From Vitis vinifera (taxonomy: Eukaryota > Streptophyta > Magnoliopsida > Vitales > Vitaceae): a stretch of DNA of 64,000 nucleotides. The stretch is taken from positions 29,079,001 to 29,143,000 of the forward strand of contig NC_081817.1 in assembly GCF_030704535.1 (NCBI RefSeq). Direction: 5' to 3'. Shown here in pieces: positions 11,961 to 24,330 of this stretch (positions are counted from its first letter, which is position 1; each line of letters starts with the position of its first letter). Both the position numbers and the translations under genes were made by a program. The notes under the pieces are model-generated. The model searched no databases, was not told the origin of the DNA, and saw only the letters and a list, made by a program, of their open reading frames with translations.

Positions 11961-13689
11961 AAATTTAAAATAACAAAATATTTATCAATAAAATAAATTA
12001 TAAAAATTATAACACTTGAATTATTTATACAAAATATTTATTTTAATGTAATTAAAATATTTTATGAGATATATAGTAATTACTATTCTTACAAATAAAA
12101 TATATTGAAATTTAGAAAAATTTAGATGTTTGATAAAATTTAGAAAATACTTTTAAAATTTGAAAATCAATTTAAAGGTTTCGAAAGCCGTAATGTTTTT
12201 TTTAAAAAAAAATATTTGATAATAATAATATTGATGACAATTTCATAATAAATAACTAGGTGGTCTCAATTTGATTAATAATAATTCATAAAAAAATTAA
12301 AAAATTTAAATATTATAAATCATTACATCTTTAATACGACATTTCAACCTACAACATATATATATATAAAATGTTACATTTGAGAATCCTAATCACTTGA
12401 AATTTTAAATTTTCTTCCTCAAAAAATTTTAAACTTGATCTTCAAATTTGATTTATCAAAACATATTTCACATATTTTATAATAAGGTAATTGAAATTAT
12501 TTAACTTTCATATTAAATTAGTATCCTTTTTATATATATATAAATAATGAGAGTACAAGATAATCCGTAGAATTTTTATTTTTAAGATAGAGTTAGGTAG
12601 TTCATTAAATAATAAATTATATTTAATATTTAATAAAAAAAATTATAATATTTAGATACATATATGAAATCCATATAATTATTTCTCATAGGTGATTTTA
12701 TCGATTTGATAAATTTTTTAATGACATGTATGAACATATTTTGTACTCATTTACAAACAAAATATTCTGAAATTTTTATTTAATTTATAATTAATTAATC
12801 AATTTATTGCAAATCCTTGGTTCAGGAAAGTCATTGCAAATCGTGCACCATGTTCATTAGATTCAAAAATGATAATAAGAAAAGCACGGGCATCATCAGT
12901 CATCACTACCAGACTGCACCACCCATCAAAGTACCAAACGCAGGCCCAGACAGCGAGAGAGTTGTCTTGTCTTGTCCAGCCATTTGCGTGTACACAAGAT
13001 TCAAAAAATTGAAAAATAATAATAATAAAATAAAAAATGGCATCGGGGTTGACAGAGGCAGCAGGCGCATGGGCACAGTCTTAAAGCCATTGGACCACTC
13101 ATGCAAGAGTTTTGAGTTAAAATAATTCATTTAAAATAAATAATTCCAAAATGAAAACAATAATTATGGGTTTTTAGTTTTTTTTTAAATGATTAAATTC
13201 ATATTCAACCACTATAATTTTAAATTTAATTTCAGAATCGGTGAAAAGCCCATGAGAAAAGACAAAAAAACCCTCTTCTTTTTTCTTCTAATTATAATTA
13301 TTATTATTATTTTATTTTTTTACACTAATATTCTTATAGTTCTACCCTTTTTAAAGTAGGCTAACGAATTTGTTTTTCTTTAACAGTACTTTAACTTTGG
13401 ATCCTTAATTGGATTGGTATTCTTCCATAAATTTAGAACTTAAAAATTGTTAATTTTGAGAGGGTTGGAAGTATTTCTTATTACTTAAAAATGTTTTCTT
13501 CCACAAAAATTAAGAAAATTTTGGAAAGTTCTCAAGAAACAGCTTTCACAGTTTTTCTGTAATCATAATTGGTTAGTGCGTACAATAGACCGGTTTTTCC
13601 GTAGTCATAATTGAACTTTGTTTCTCATAAGAAATCTTCTATTCTCATCTTGATTACTTATGACGAAACATTGAAAGGAAGAAAAAAAA
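11961..13689. other. AT-rich spacer
   Basis: Very AT-rich sequence with short (TA)n runs near 12356-12368 and 12531-12542. Apart from the duplicated segment at 12830-13110 (listed separately), I see no coding or structural feature. Confidence 0.6.
12830..13110. repeat. Dispersed segment, copy 1 (related to 16070-16350)
   Basis: This shares ordered words with 16070-16350: 'ccagactgcaccaccca', 'aacgcaggc', 'gagagttgtcttgtc' and 'acacaagattcaaaaa'. A weaker relative lies near 48640-48760 ('tacacaagattcaaaaaata'). It is probably a copied upstream or spacer segment. No function is visible. Confidence 0.55.
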
Positions 13690-14454
13690 AACATAAAAAA
13701 TGATGAATTTGGCACATGCAATTCCCTTTTTCTTGCATGAGAAAGGAAAGAGTAAAAAATAAAAATAAAATTTGAACTTATTAATTTTTTTAAATTATTA
13801 ATTATAAAACTATTTTGATTCTCATAAAATTTAAGGGAAAATAAGGAAAAAAATTGTAAACTTTTTCTCGATTGTTTATGGGAAAATTGAGAGAAAAACC
13901 TAAATCTATGAGAAATTTATTTAACACTGTAGGTTTTAGCTGTAAAATCCATAATTTAGACCTACTTACTTCCAATTAAATGAGTTTAATCAAACACATT
14001 AGATTGTCGTTAAAATTATATAAAACAACATTGAATAAAATATTGAATCATATATGTATATATGAAATCACAAATCTTATAATTGGTATATTAGAGCAAA
14101 AAAAAATCAAAGCAATTTGAATTTCTTGCTAATTAAACAACTAACTAGAATGGGCCCGAGTGTTGTTTTGTGCCCTAAAGATAAGAAATAAACAGAGAAC
14201 ATGGAAAAAACCAATATGCATATATCCATGTTTTTACTTTATTTTTTTTCTTCATTTTTGAATAGTTATAAATGGTTCATTTAATTTTTGCAAACGGCCT
14301 AATTAAGACAAAGCATGAAAATGTGTTCAATATTTGTTTCTAGCTAGATGCTTTAAGAACAAGAAAATCTTCAATCAAATAAACAGTACTAGCAAATGAA
14401 TTGAAACATAAATACTTTTATGAAGAAAAGAAGTTCATGCACAGAAGAGACAGT
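13690..14454. repeat. Partial extra copy of the NLR 3'-flanking module
   Basis: Sequence 13711-14440 is closely related to 5765-6330 and 30005-30880. Examples are 'attccctttttcttgcatga' at 13720, 'aaataaaaataaaatttgaa', and 'gaagaaaagaagttcatgca' near 14421. In the other copies this segment runs into the 3' end of an NLR. Here the homology stops at about 14445, exactly where the tandem array begins, so the expected NLR end is absent. Confidence 0.6.
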
Positions 14455-15310
14455 TGAATGAGTTTAACTAAGGTAGTGTCTTAGGGCTATTAAGGTAGTA
14501 CCTAAGGTATAGTCACCAAAATACTAAAGGTGAACCAATTAACCACACTAATTAATCACATAATGACGTGCTCTAAGGGTCACAAATGAAGTAAGTAATA
14601 TCCACAAATGAAGTTTTGAGACTTTAGATAGGTAGTACCCAAGTTTCACTTAGGTAGTACCTAAGGGTCAGTTAGTGTAGTACCTAAGGTAGATTAAGGT
14701 AGTACTTTGGAGCTATTAAAGTAGTACCTAAGGTACAGTCACCAAAATACTAAAGTTGAACTAACTGATCACATTAATAAATCACAAAATGACATGTTCT
14801 AAGTGTCACAAATGAAGTAAGTAATATCTTAAAAATGAAATTTTGAGGCTTCACATAAGTAGTACCTAAGTTTAACTAAGGTAGTACCTAAGGTATAGTC
14901 ACTAAAATACTAAAGTTGAACTAATTGATCACATTAATTAATCATACAAATGACATGTTCTAAGTGTTACAAATAAAGTAAGTAATATTCACAAATGAAG
15001 TTTTGAGGCTACACACAGGTAATACCTAAGTTTAACTAAGGTAGTACCTAAGGTCAGTTAAGGTAGTACCTAAGGTATAGTCACCAAAATACTAAAGTTG
15101 AACCAATTGATCACATTAATTAATCACAAAATGACATGTTCCAAGTGTCACAAATAAAGTAAGTAATATCTACAAATGAAATTTTGAGGCTTCACACAGG
15201 TAATATTAAGTTGAACTAAGATAGTACCTAAGATCAGTTAAGGTAGTACCTAAGGTAGATAAAGGTTGTACCTAAGGATTATTAAGATAATACCTAAGGT
15301 ACAGTCATCG
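14455..15310. repeat. Tandem array built on a 'ggtagtacctaagg' word
   Basis: About 850 bp of imperfect head-to-tail repeats. The anchor 'agtcaccaaaatactaaa' or a close variant occurs at 14511, 14737, 14897 and 15079, and the array ends at a truncated anchor at 15303. The spacings are 226, 160, 182 and 224 bases. They fit a core of about 160 bases plus zero, one or three extra copies of a sub-repeat of about 22 bases containing 'aaggtagtacctaaggt'. The core includes 'ttaattaatcac', 'aatgacatgttct' and 'aagtaagtaatat'. No open frame is preserved. It looks like a young local satellite rather than a transposon. Confidence 0.85.
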
Positions 15311-16449
15311 GTCGAGGATCAGTTGATTGGTTTGTCGAGATCCAATACTTTAAGAGTCCCCTATGCTTAATTATCTGCACCATTTCCTTTGGTTCTTCAA
15401 GGGCTTCGCTGATTTAATGGTCTAAGAGAGATATTTGGTGCTATTTCTTGCTAATAAAGCTATCTTGGAGAAGGATTTGCGAGTCTAGGACACATTTGGA
15501 GGTTAGGGTTTTGATTTTTGGGTACCAACTCTCTCCACCTGAGCTCCATTTCGTTTTTCCCGGATTCTCTTGGACTCCCATGACTCCTAGACGAGCCAAA
15601 AGACGTATTTTGACACCGTCTTGGGGTTTGGGATTTAGGTTTCTAAACTGAAATGAAAAATGAGAGACTTTGAGTTTTCGGGAGTAAAGAGAGATGAGAG
15701 AAAGCTTTCAAATGCGAGAGCTTTCAAATGCGAGAGAGTGATACGGAGCTTGAGATAATGCTGAGGATGTTGAGATGGAGAATTGGAGGGATAATTTGGG
15801 CATAAAAGATGAAGCCGATTTAGAGTGCACAAAAATGATAAAACTTTTCATATTAAAAGTTGATTTTCATATTTTCCATTGTTGGGTTTTGAAAATGCTA
15901 CGTTAGGATGGAAAACCCATAACACAACTTTCCCCAAAAAGAAAGAAAAGCCAAAAAGCTGATGCCAAACTTTGTTGTGTAGGGTGGGTGGAGCTTTCAA
16001 AAAGAAAGCATAGCAATAAAGCAGATTCCGGTTTATCCCTTTTTTTTTGTCTTTTTTTTTTTTTTTTGGTTTACAATGTTCATCAGCTTCAAAAATAATA
16101 ATAAAAAAAATCAGGGGCCATCACCACCACCAGACTGCACCACCCAGGCACCGATCAAACGCAGGCTCAGAGAGAGAGTTGTCTTGTCCCTGCCATATGA
16201 GTGTACACGAGATTCAAAAAAATGGAAGTCCTAGAGGAAACCGCAGTGGGTCTTTTGATGCTCTCCTCCAGTCCTTCTCGGTCCCCACTTTTGTCCTCCC
16301 ATATCCACCAGATTCAAATAAATTAAAAAATAAAAAGCATAGAAACATTAAATTGAGTATAATTGTATTTACATTAAATGAATTAATTAGATTGAATTTA
16401 TATTAAATTTGCATTAAACTAAAAGTGCAGAACGATGAACAGGCAAGAA
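15311..16449. other. Spacer with short repeats; no gene recognised
   Basis: Region 15311-15840 has balanced base composition. It includes a direct duplication of 'agctttcaaatgcgagag' (15703-15738) and a 67-codon frame without a domain. After it come an A-rich stretch and long T runs (about 16040-16066). Segment 16070-16350 is the second copy of the dispersed segment at 12830-13110. I see no supported gene. Confidence 0.5.
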
Positions 16450-18870
16450 GTGATATGAAGAGGTTGGAGAGGTTTGTAATGGTGGCTTTTTGGTGTGTCC
16501 TGCTGATCTGATCTCAAGACAACACAGGGGCTTATACCTCTTAAGCTCCACATCAGGGTTCAATCATCAATGTTTTCTTCAAACTAAATAAAAAGGAAAT
16601 AGAAATGGATCATTCTGCAACAATTTCTTAAGAAGCTGGGTAACAGAGAGTTAATGGAAATTCCCCTGTTTTTGTACATGATATCTTCAGCTTCAGCTTT
16701 TCCTTTTGCCTTTGACAAGAATCAAAACTCACATACACAACTAGAAAATGATATATATCTTCAAGTGATTAATGCATAGATGATTCATACTCATTGTAGA
16801 GAAAGTTTACACTGGAGAGAAACAAAATGACTTGACCATTGAGTACCACAATTTGGATTAGTTTCAATGAAAATTCCCCTGTTCTTGTGCATGATATCTT
16901 CAGCTTCAGCTTCTGCTTTTCCTTTTGCCTTTGACAAGAATCAAAACTCACACATACAAGTAGATATCTAACAGAAATGACAAGACCATAAATAACTATA
17001 ACAGCAAGTGCTGATGCTCCAAGATATCTGATGATGATCAAGAAGGTAGGCTATTTCAGTACTTTGAGAAACCCCACCAACAGAGACTGCAGTTTTAACC
17101 AAAAACATTGGCATTGATCACATTGTGATGGAGATCCTGCACCCACAATCCATAGCCTCCTTAGGCTCTACCCAAATGGAAGTGTGTCATGTGCAGAGAA
17201 TTTGAGTACTTTGCTTCATAACCATTACCATAATTGTAGAGCTCAACCCAGATGAGTAAATGAAATATCAAAATTTTTTAGAGAAAATCCCAGGGAGATG
17301 GAATACCCTTCTACTCTGAGTGTCTTATTCTTCTTGAACAGAGCAGTGAGCATCAACTGTTCAGCACCCAGGAATCACCCCTTCCTCTGATTCCTCCACA
17401 GGCAAAACTCCACCAAAAAATCAGAACAATCTTTCCTTTCTTCAGATTCCACTTCCTTGGAAAAGTCACCTTCCCAATCAAGAAAATTAATTTGAGTAAT
17501 GATATCAGAGTACCTTAGGATAATCAGCAAGTCAACAACTATCAATCAGCAAGGAAAAGGAAATACCTTTGGATATTTAGGAATGGAAAATTTGACAGAG
17601 CCCAGCTGGCACCTGCGCTGCACAGAAAGGCTTGAGCTTATGATTATTCCATGGCCCAGGCTTTAGACAGTTCTCAATTTATTCTGTAATAAGATTAAAA
17701 GCATCAATGAAACGCTAAAAGTTTATAAAAGCCCTCCTAAAGACAAAGAATTGGTAAGAGAGCTCACCCGTGGCCTGGTAAAACAACACTGTTGAATGAA
17801 ACCGCCATTCAATTGTCCAACTAATGCATTTAGATCTAGTAGATAAGACATGGAAAAAGAAATGTTAGCAACTGACAAACAATTCCCAATCTCCATATTT
17901 GCAATATGTTGAAAACAACAGCAAAAAGGAAAATGTTAAAAACAGTTCAATAACTCATTTGGCTAATAATTTTCTATAAGCAGTTTGCATAAGACCTGGA
18001 CGAAGAATCAACCCCTCTACCTCACACCACTTTAATACCAGAGATTCGTACTCTGAACTCAAAACCCTGCTAAGTTAGTACTCTCATGGAAGCGATTGAA
18101 TTCAACCAAATTCAAGAAGAAAGCTTCTTATTATAATGAGACCACAAAATTAGTTGATCCCCTGCAAACTAAAAATGTGGGTCTTGACAGAAGATGACTA
18201 GGAAGGCATACAAGTAACAAACACAAATGAAATATGCTAAAAAAAGTTTATCAATGAAACTAAAATACATGGAAAAACAAGCAAGAGGAACTAAAAAACG
18301 GAGGCATGTGGAAAAGTGTACATTTGTAACCCAACGATTAGTCCATGGAAATCGGGGAAAGATATTCAAAACCCCAAGTTTCAGGGCCAGAACTTGCATC
18401 TGTGGCTAGTCTGTTGTGATGACCATTTTTGGTCCTAAGAGACTTGATATTGTTGTCCCTCAGAAGGGGCTGGTATTGTTTGGGCTCAAGACCTAAGAAA
18501 ACCCAAAAACAAGAAGAAAGCAATATCAAAATTGGAGCAGAAACAAATGCATCAACTGTCTAACAAAGAGATTCATGTATATCGCTTACCTTCTGAAGAT
18601 GTCCACTTGGTTAGCATACAATAGACCAGCCTTTTTTTGGCATGGACTCCCAATCAGTGCAAGCTGCTGAACCAAAAGAGAGTTCAAACAACTAAAAAAT
18701 TTGACTAATTCTAAATGATCTCATACCTAAAAATATATTGGCATAAAAATATTGTTGTTTAGTTCACATGTTTTTCCATAGTGATATTTGAATTTTGTTT
18801 CTCATAAGAAATCTTCAATACTCATCCTTTCTCAAATTACCTGCTGTATATTGGTGGAGTACCACATCCA
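16450..18870. repeat. Duplicated intergenic module, copy 2 (downstream of NLR2)
   Basis: A shortened relative of the module at 2791-6365. 'ttaagaagctgggtaacaga' is at about 16627, and 'atgatatcttcagcttcagc' occurs twice (about 16680 and 16892), so an internal segment is duplicated. The exon-like 'GPETWGF' tail appears near 18360-18420 on the minus strand. The boundary with NLR2 contains 'tatattggtggagta', also seen at the other NLR ends. No LECRK remnant precedes this copy. Confidence 0.65.
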
Positions 18871-21800
18871 TTAAAATAGCACACGGTTGATCACTATTTC
18901 TGGAATGTGAGCTATATAACGCCATTCTTCCCCTTTCTCAAATTGACACCGTTGTTCCAGTAAAGGACACCCGTTGACATGCAGATAAGAGAGGGAGTCT
19001 GGAAGTCTCTCTTTTGTCAAGTATTTGAGCTTGCGACAACTTCTGATCTCTAATGCTTTAAGAGAGGTGAGGTGTTGAAGACCCTCTTCTGTCAAGGATT
19101 GGAGCATCGGGCAATCTTCGATTTGGAATTGTTTGAGAGAGATGAGGTGTGGAAGACTCGAGGAGTCTTGCAATCTCTGTTTTGTTAAGTATTGGAGCTT
19201 AGGGCACTCGGAGATGTGCAATCTTTTAAGAGAGGTGAGGTGTTGAAGGCCCACTTCTATCAAGGATTGGAGCCTTGGGCATTTATCAATTCGTAATTCT
19301 TTGAGAGCGATAAGGTGTTGGAGAACCGACCCTGTCGAGAACTGGAGCTCTGGGCAGTTTATGATCTTTAATTCTAAAAGAGAGGTAAGTCGTTGAAGCC
19401 CCCTACTGTCAAAAGACTTGAGATTTGGAAGATTCCAGATTGAAAGATTAGTCAGAGAAGAGGGCAGCAGACACTCCTTGGGAAATAATTCCATGTCTTC
19501 ACATCCACCTTTCATTCCTAAAAATGTAAGAGAGTTCAGCCTTTGCAAACCCCATTCCACCTGCGGCGTGAGTTTGTTACAACTTTGAAATTGAAGTTGA
19601 CGTAGGTTGGAAGGCAAACCCTCTCTCTGAAACAGCAATTCTGGACAATCCCATAAACCCAGCTCCTGTATATACGAGTGCGTGTGTGCCAACGACCTGA
19701 GCTTGGAGCAACTAGAGATCCAACAAGACTTCAAGTTGAGAGCGAACAATTCGATAGTTTCAAGATTAGGGCAATTCCATAGATGCAAGGAACATAAAGA
19801 CGTGGGATCTCCCTCTGAAATTGAAATGGAGAGCTTCTCAAGCCCCTCAAGATCATCGATTGTGAAATCAGTCAACTTTGGGAAGATGCCTAATGAGAAG
19901 GACAATGAGAAAGAATCATCGATAACACCACCATCGATGCTTAGCCTCTCAAGGACTGGGAGATGGCATCCGAACAACTCAGGTAGAAGAAGGTCCACTT
20001 TGGTACAATTAGAGATTGATAGTGATTTCAATGTAGCTGGTAAACCAACTTTGTTCAGAGATCTAGAGAAACAACAATAATAGATTTTCAGATCATAAAT
20101 GTTGCTTTGCAAGATTTCCTCCTCTAGTAGAGACTCCATAGAATCACATTTTATAATTGAGAGCTGGTGTGGTGCCACTGGAAGTTGCCTCCACTGAGAT
20201 ACGTCTGAAATTTCAATTTCTGAAGTTTGAAGAGCTGTGAAGTCACAAGATGGCATTTGCAACTGCAATTTACCAAAATCCACCATTCTCAATTCACGAA
20301 TAGCAGGAGCAGTGAGTGAAGCCATAAGCAGCTGCGGACATTCAACAATTACAAGTTCCTCCAATGAAGGAAGTTGTTCTGGTAATTTCCCAGTGAGTTT
20401 AGGGCACTCCTGTATAGAAAGCTTTTGGAGACGAGGGAATTCTCCACAACATAACCATTTCTCCCAATTCAACATATCCTCAAATGATAGTGTTTCTAGG
20501 GATTGAAAGGAAGCATTCCCATGAAACTCACTACCCACACACTCTACTTCATTCATTCCTGAGATCTGTAGATATTTAAGATGGGTTAGCTGCCCAAGTA
20601 GTGGCAGTGTTGAGCAATTGCCACAACCCCGAAGCTCAAGAGACAAGAGATTCAAGAGTACTGAAGAATCTCCAAGCCAATTTGGAAATCTTGCACCAGG
20701 ATAGTTTGTGATGGAGAGTTGTTTTAAATTTGGATGAGGTTGTAAACTGTTGAGTATATCATCAGTTGTAGCATCATGTTGTGTAATACTACCATTTGTA
20801 ACCCAACCAGATTCCCAATTCAAGATTAACTCATCAAGATAACTCTTATCCTTCATATTAGCCTGTAATGCATCGTTAACACTCACCACATTATTTACGT
20901 TTGAAATATGAAGTGTTCCTCGAATCTTTGAAAGCTCCCTCAATTCTCCAATTCTTAATCCATTCTTTTGGCCCACAATAAAATAAGTCAATCTTTGTAA
21001 ACTTTTTAATCTACCAATGCCATAAGTTGACATATCTATCAATGAATCACATCTAAAAATATCAAGATAACGTAAATTAATCAATTTCCCCATCCTTGAA
21101 GGCAATTCATTAAGACATGAACATCTTCTTAGTATCATCGTTTGTAAATTGCACAAATAACATACTGATTCAGGTAATTTTTGAATCATTGTGAAAGATA
21201 GATCCAAGTAACGCAAATGTTTTAAATTACCTATCGATTTAGGCAAATCAGTTATGTTATATCCACGTAATGACAACACGCGTAGACACCGCATTTTTGG
21301 CAATATATCTTGCAAAACTCTTTTACTCAAGATATACCAAGGCTTGTATTGTGATGGCTTTACCTCTAAGAATGTGCGAAGAGATTTAGCTTTGGTAATA
21401 GCCTCAAACTTTTTAAATGTAACCATTCGGTCATAATCACTTTTAAAGTACAAAAAGTGACGAGTCTTCTCAGATACTTTTGGTACCCTATCATCATCTT
21501 CTTCTTGAGCACAAAAAACTTCAGACACATGTTGAGCCAATGCATGTATTAAATCATGCATTACAAAGTATGACTTTTTTTTAATAGATTTTTGGAAAAA
21601 TGACTTTGCCAAAAGCTCATCAAAATATGACTCACCTATCTCTTCCATTCTTCTTTTGTCGCCTTGCTGTGGATGTAAAAGGCCTTCTGCCATCCATAAT
21701 AAAATCAGCTTCTCTTTGTCGAATTCATGGTTCCGGGGAAAAATTGAACAATATGCAAAACAATGCTTTAGAGGTAGAGAAAGATGATGATAGCTCAATC

Positions 21801-23073
21801 TCAAAGATGGAAGAATTTCAGGACCACTTGGCAGATGCCATATTTCACTGTCGAAGACATCCTCCCATTCCCCTTTTTCGACCTTAGAGCGCAAGAGACG
21901 ACCGAGTGCTTTTACAGCCAAAGGCAATCCTTGGCACTTGTCCACAATCTGTCTACCTATGGGTTCAAGCTCAAGGAATGCATTGGAGTCTCTGTCTTGA
22001 AATGCAAGCTTTTCAAAAAGCCTCCAACAATGTTGAGGGCTTAATTCTCCCAGACGATGAGTGCGGCCTGCACGCATGGTTGTTGCAACAGATTGATCAC
22101 GACTGGTCACGACAATCTTGCTTCCCTGTGCTGCAGCGAGGAGTGGAGTTCGTAGACTATTCCAACCTTCAAGATCGCTAAGCTCCATATAACCTTCATC
22201 ACGAGGCTTCAAATTCCAGATGTCATCGAGAACAAGCAGAAATTTCTTGTTACTAAGTTGGTCTTTGAGTTCAAGCTGAAGCTTATTTAGATTGTCAGAA
22301 TCAGTTTTAGAACCGATTTCCTCAAGAATTGTTTTGGTGACCTTGATAAGAAGAAACTCAGTGGAAACACAGACCCATGCTTTCAAGTGGAAGTGTTCCT
22401 TCACTCCCTCATCGTTATAGAGAAGCCGAGCAAGCGTGGTCTTGCCGCTGCCGCCCATGCCCACTATGGACATCACCTCCATTTTTTCGCCTATTGTATT
22501 GTCAGAAAGCAACCACTTCACCATCTCCTTCTGAATTTCATCCCTGCCGAGCACAATGGACTCATCCTCCAACGAAGTGGATATTGGTGATCTTGGTCTT
22601 GGTGACAATTTCTCACCCCCACCTTCTGCCAGCACGAACCCAACTTTTTCTAGTGCAATTTTTTCTAGTAGAGCAGTCATGCCCCTGACCCTGGACTCCA
22701 TGCTTTGGATAGCAGTTGGAGCCTTAACACAAGCAGCGAACTTGTTCCATTTCCATGCCTTATGAGTCCCACCGATTTGGGAGTCAGCAGCTTCCATTTT
22801 GCACCGCAAAGCGTCGGTAGCGATCTCATCCAACAGGTCTTCCGCATCATACACAGCATCCTTGACATGGACCAGCCAATTTTTGACATTTGGGTTTGAA
22901 AATTGCTTCACCTCCGCATCATCGAGCACATTGAGAACCACCACTAGTTTCCTCTTCAACTCGTCGAGGAGTTCATCGCTAAGGTTCCGTCGCCGAATGA
23001 AGTTTATGAGCTCTGGAGAAGCCAACCTATCAAAGAGAACGTTGAGCGAAGCCGAGAGGAGTGCGTCCGCCAT
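18871..23073 (-). CDS. NLR2: intact CC-NB-ARC-LRR disease-resistance protein, RPP13-like 1 type (1400 aa)
   Basis: A cytoplasmic nucleotide-switch immune receptor: the NB-ARC domain binds ATP/ADP and the LRR region senses an effector or guarded partner. It is a single exon from ATG 23073 to TAA 18871. Visible parts are an Rx-like coiled coil (1-150) with 'AEDLLDEI' (77-84), P-loop 'GMGGSGKTT' (205-213), kinase-2 'LLVLDDIW' (279-286), 'GSKIVVTSR' (317-325), 'GLPLA' (382-386), 'CFAYCSIFP' (438-446), 'MHD' (505-507), and LRRs from about 593 to the end. The C-terminal LRRs are of the 'L..L.I..C..L' type. Between kinase-2 and 'LRTPL' there are about 8 more residues than in NLR4 and 5. All key motifs are present, so it should be functional if expressed. 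The leader shares 'gactgttgctttgcaa' with NLR4. The effector specificity cannot be read from sequence. Confidence 0.95.
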   Translation of the reverse strand: MADALLSASLNVLFDRLASPELINFIRRRNLSDELLDELKRKLVVVLNVLDDAEVKQFSNPNVKNWLVHVKDAVYDAEDLLDEIATDALRCKMEAADSQIGGTHKAWKWNKFAACVKAPTAIQSMESRVRGMTALLEKIALEKVGFVLAEGGGEKLSPRPRSPISTSLEDESIVLGRDEIQKEMVKWLLSDNTIGEKMEVMSIVGMGGSGKTTLARLLYNDEGVKEHFHLKAWVCVSTEFLLIKVTKTILEEIGSKTDSDNLNKLQLELKDQLSNKKFLLVLDDIWNLKPRDEGYMELSDLEGWNSLRTPLLAAAQGSKIVVTSRDQSVATTMRAGRTHRLGELSPQHCWRLFEKLAFQDRDSNAFLELEPIGRQIVDKCQGLPLAVKALGRLLRSKVEKGEWEDVFDSEIWHLPSGPEILPSLRLSYHHLSLPLKHCFAYCSIFPRNHEFDKEKLILLWMAEGLLHPQQGDKRRMEEIGESYFDELLAKSFFQKSIKKKSYFVMHDLIHALAQHVSEVFCAQEEDDDRVPKVSEKTRHFLYFKSDYDRMVTFKKFEAITKAKSLRTFLEVKPSQYKPWYILSKRVLQDILPKMRCLRVLSLRGYNITDLPKSIGNLKHLRYLDLSFTMIQKLPESVCYLCNLQTMILRRCSCLNELPSRMGKLINLRYLDIFRCDSLIDMSTYGIGRLKSLQRLTYFIVGQKNGLRIGELRELSKIRGTLHISNVNNVVSVNDALQANMKDKSYLDELILNWESGWVTNGSITQHDATTDDILNSLQPHPNLKQLSITNYPGARFPNWLGDSSVLLNLLSLELRGCGNCSTLPLLGQLTHLKYLQISGMNEVECVGSEFHGNASFQSLETLSFEDMLNWEKWLCCGEFPRLQKLSIQECPKLTGKLPEQLPSLEELVIVECPQLLMASLTAPAIRELRMVDFGKLQLQMPSCDFTALQTSEIEISDVSQWRQLPVAPHQLSIIKCDSMESLLEEEILQSNIYDLKIYYCCFSRSLNKVGLPATLKSLSISNCTKVDLLLPELFGCHLPVLERLSIDGGVIDDSFSLSFSLGIFPKLTDFTIDDLEGLEKLSISISEGDPTSLCSLHLWNCPNLETIELFALNLKSCWISSCSKLRSLAHTHSYIQELGLWDCPELLFQREGLPSNLRQLQFQSCNKLTPQVEWGLQRLNSLTFLGMKGGCEDMELFPKECLLPSSLTNLSIWNLPNLKSFDSRGLQRLTSLLELKIINCPELQFSTGSVLQHLIALKELRIDKCPRLQSLIEVGLQHLTSLKRLHISECPKLQYLTKQRLQDSSSLPHLISLKQFQIEDCPMLQSLTEEGLQHLTSLKALEIRSCRKLKYLTKERLPDSLSYLHVNGCPLLEQRCQFEKGEEWRYIAHIPEIVINRVLF

Positions 23074-24109
23074 ATCTGTTTTGACTGTTGCTTTGCAATA
23101 GGAATTCAGACGATTGGTTTGTTTACCGCGATACCACCAAACTGCAAAAGACTGGTTTTGGATTACCAGACTGCAGAATACTTGAAGGAATGATTATTGG
23201 TGGTGACCCAGATGCCCAGAGACCATAATTGAGTGGTGAGAACAAGAAAGAAAAAGGCAGCTAAAGCAAGTGGAAGGTGGATGTGGATTTCCCAAAGGAA
23301 AGCATTAGATATTTGTTTTAACATTATCATTCCTAATATTATTAAATTTATTATTAGTAATTATGTTATGAATATTTATATTAATATTATTATTTTAATA
23401 ATTATATTAGCGTCATAATTTTATAGCTAGTATCCTTACTTTTATTGCTAATAATCATATTATTATTAAAATTTATTAGTATTTTCACGTAAAGGATCAT
23501 ATGCATAAGACATATTAAATTTTTTAATATTATGGTTATTATTTTTTAATAATAATATTATTATTTATAAAGAGTTTAGATTTTTGAAAAAACAAAATTA
23601 GTTCGTGTTATGTTATTTCATGGAAATATAAAATATTATTAGAAATTCATAAATAAAAGGGTGAAACGTCAGCACAATGATTTAAAATTTAAAAATATCA
23701 TTATTGATTTCTCTCCAAATTAACATATACCTTCTTTAATTCAATACGGTGGAGTAGAGGGGTGGTAGATCCAAGAATGATGTCCTTTTTTTGTCTTTTT
23801 TTTTTGTTGCTTTTTTAAATATTTTGCACCGGTGGTGTCCCATATCTATTAGGATCATTTTCTGCTCAATGTTGCAGCAACAAATCTAAACTGGGGCCAA
23901 TGAAATAGTCCCCCAGGGAGCCAATGGTGTTTTGATTCTGATTTTGGGCCTGGTTTGGATCAAAAGAACCTGAACAATTATAGTTTGATTCAAAGGATTT
24001 ATTAGAATCAGGCGCTCTCTTTCCCTTTCTCTTTCTCTATTTACTCCCTGTAAGCAGCCCAGAAATTCTCTGAAAGCCTGCTCACTCTACCAAACTATGC
24101 TCACACTTA
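23074..24109. other. NLR2 upstream region and AT-rich spacer
   Basis: The first 25 bases are the conserved CNL leader ('atatctgt..gactgttgctttgc'), so the NLR2 promoter should lie here. I cannot identify a convincing TATA element. 23300-23720 is AT-rich. From about 23840 the sequence becomes more balanced and, after 24000, pyrimidine-rich; it continues in the same style beyond the MITE. The MITE therefore interrupts an older sequence. No gene seen. Confidence 0.5.
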
Positions 24110-24330
24110 GGTGGTGTTTGTTTTTTGGCTGAATAGAAAAAGCCAAAATATTTGGCTTTTTCTATTCAGCTAAAAGTAACCCGTTGACATCATCCAATAT
24201 AATTAAATTGAACTTATTGATAACAAGTTAATTTTAACTATGTTGTATGATGTCAACATGTTACTTTTAACTGAATAGAAAAAGCCAAAATATTTGGCTT
24301 TTTCTATTCAGCCAAAAAACAAACACCACC
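24110..24330. mobile_element. 221-bp fold-back MITE, PIF/Harbinger (Tourist)-like
   Basis: The ends are perfect inverted repeats: 'ggtggtgtttgttttttggc' begins the element and its complement ends it. 'TTA' flanks both sides (24107-24109 and 24331-24333), a typical Harbinger target duplication; a 5-bp 'cttag' reading is also possible. Inside each end sits a near-perfect palindrome (24128-24170 with 20-bp arms around 'ata', and 24271-24311). The inner segments 'aaaagtaac..gttgacatcat' and 'atgatgtcaac..gttactttt' are also inverted copies. The whole element could fold into one long hairpin with side stems. It encodes no protein. Confidence 0.92.

Noticed and set aside
14455-15310. Possible CRISPR-like array
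   Set aside because: Repeats differ in length and there are no unique spacers of constant size; the host is a plant. It is an ordinary tandem satellite.
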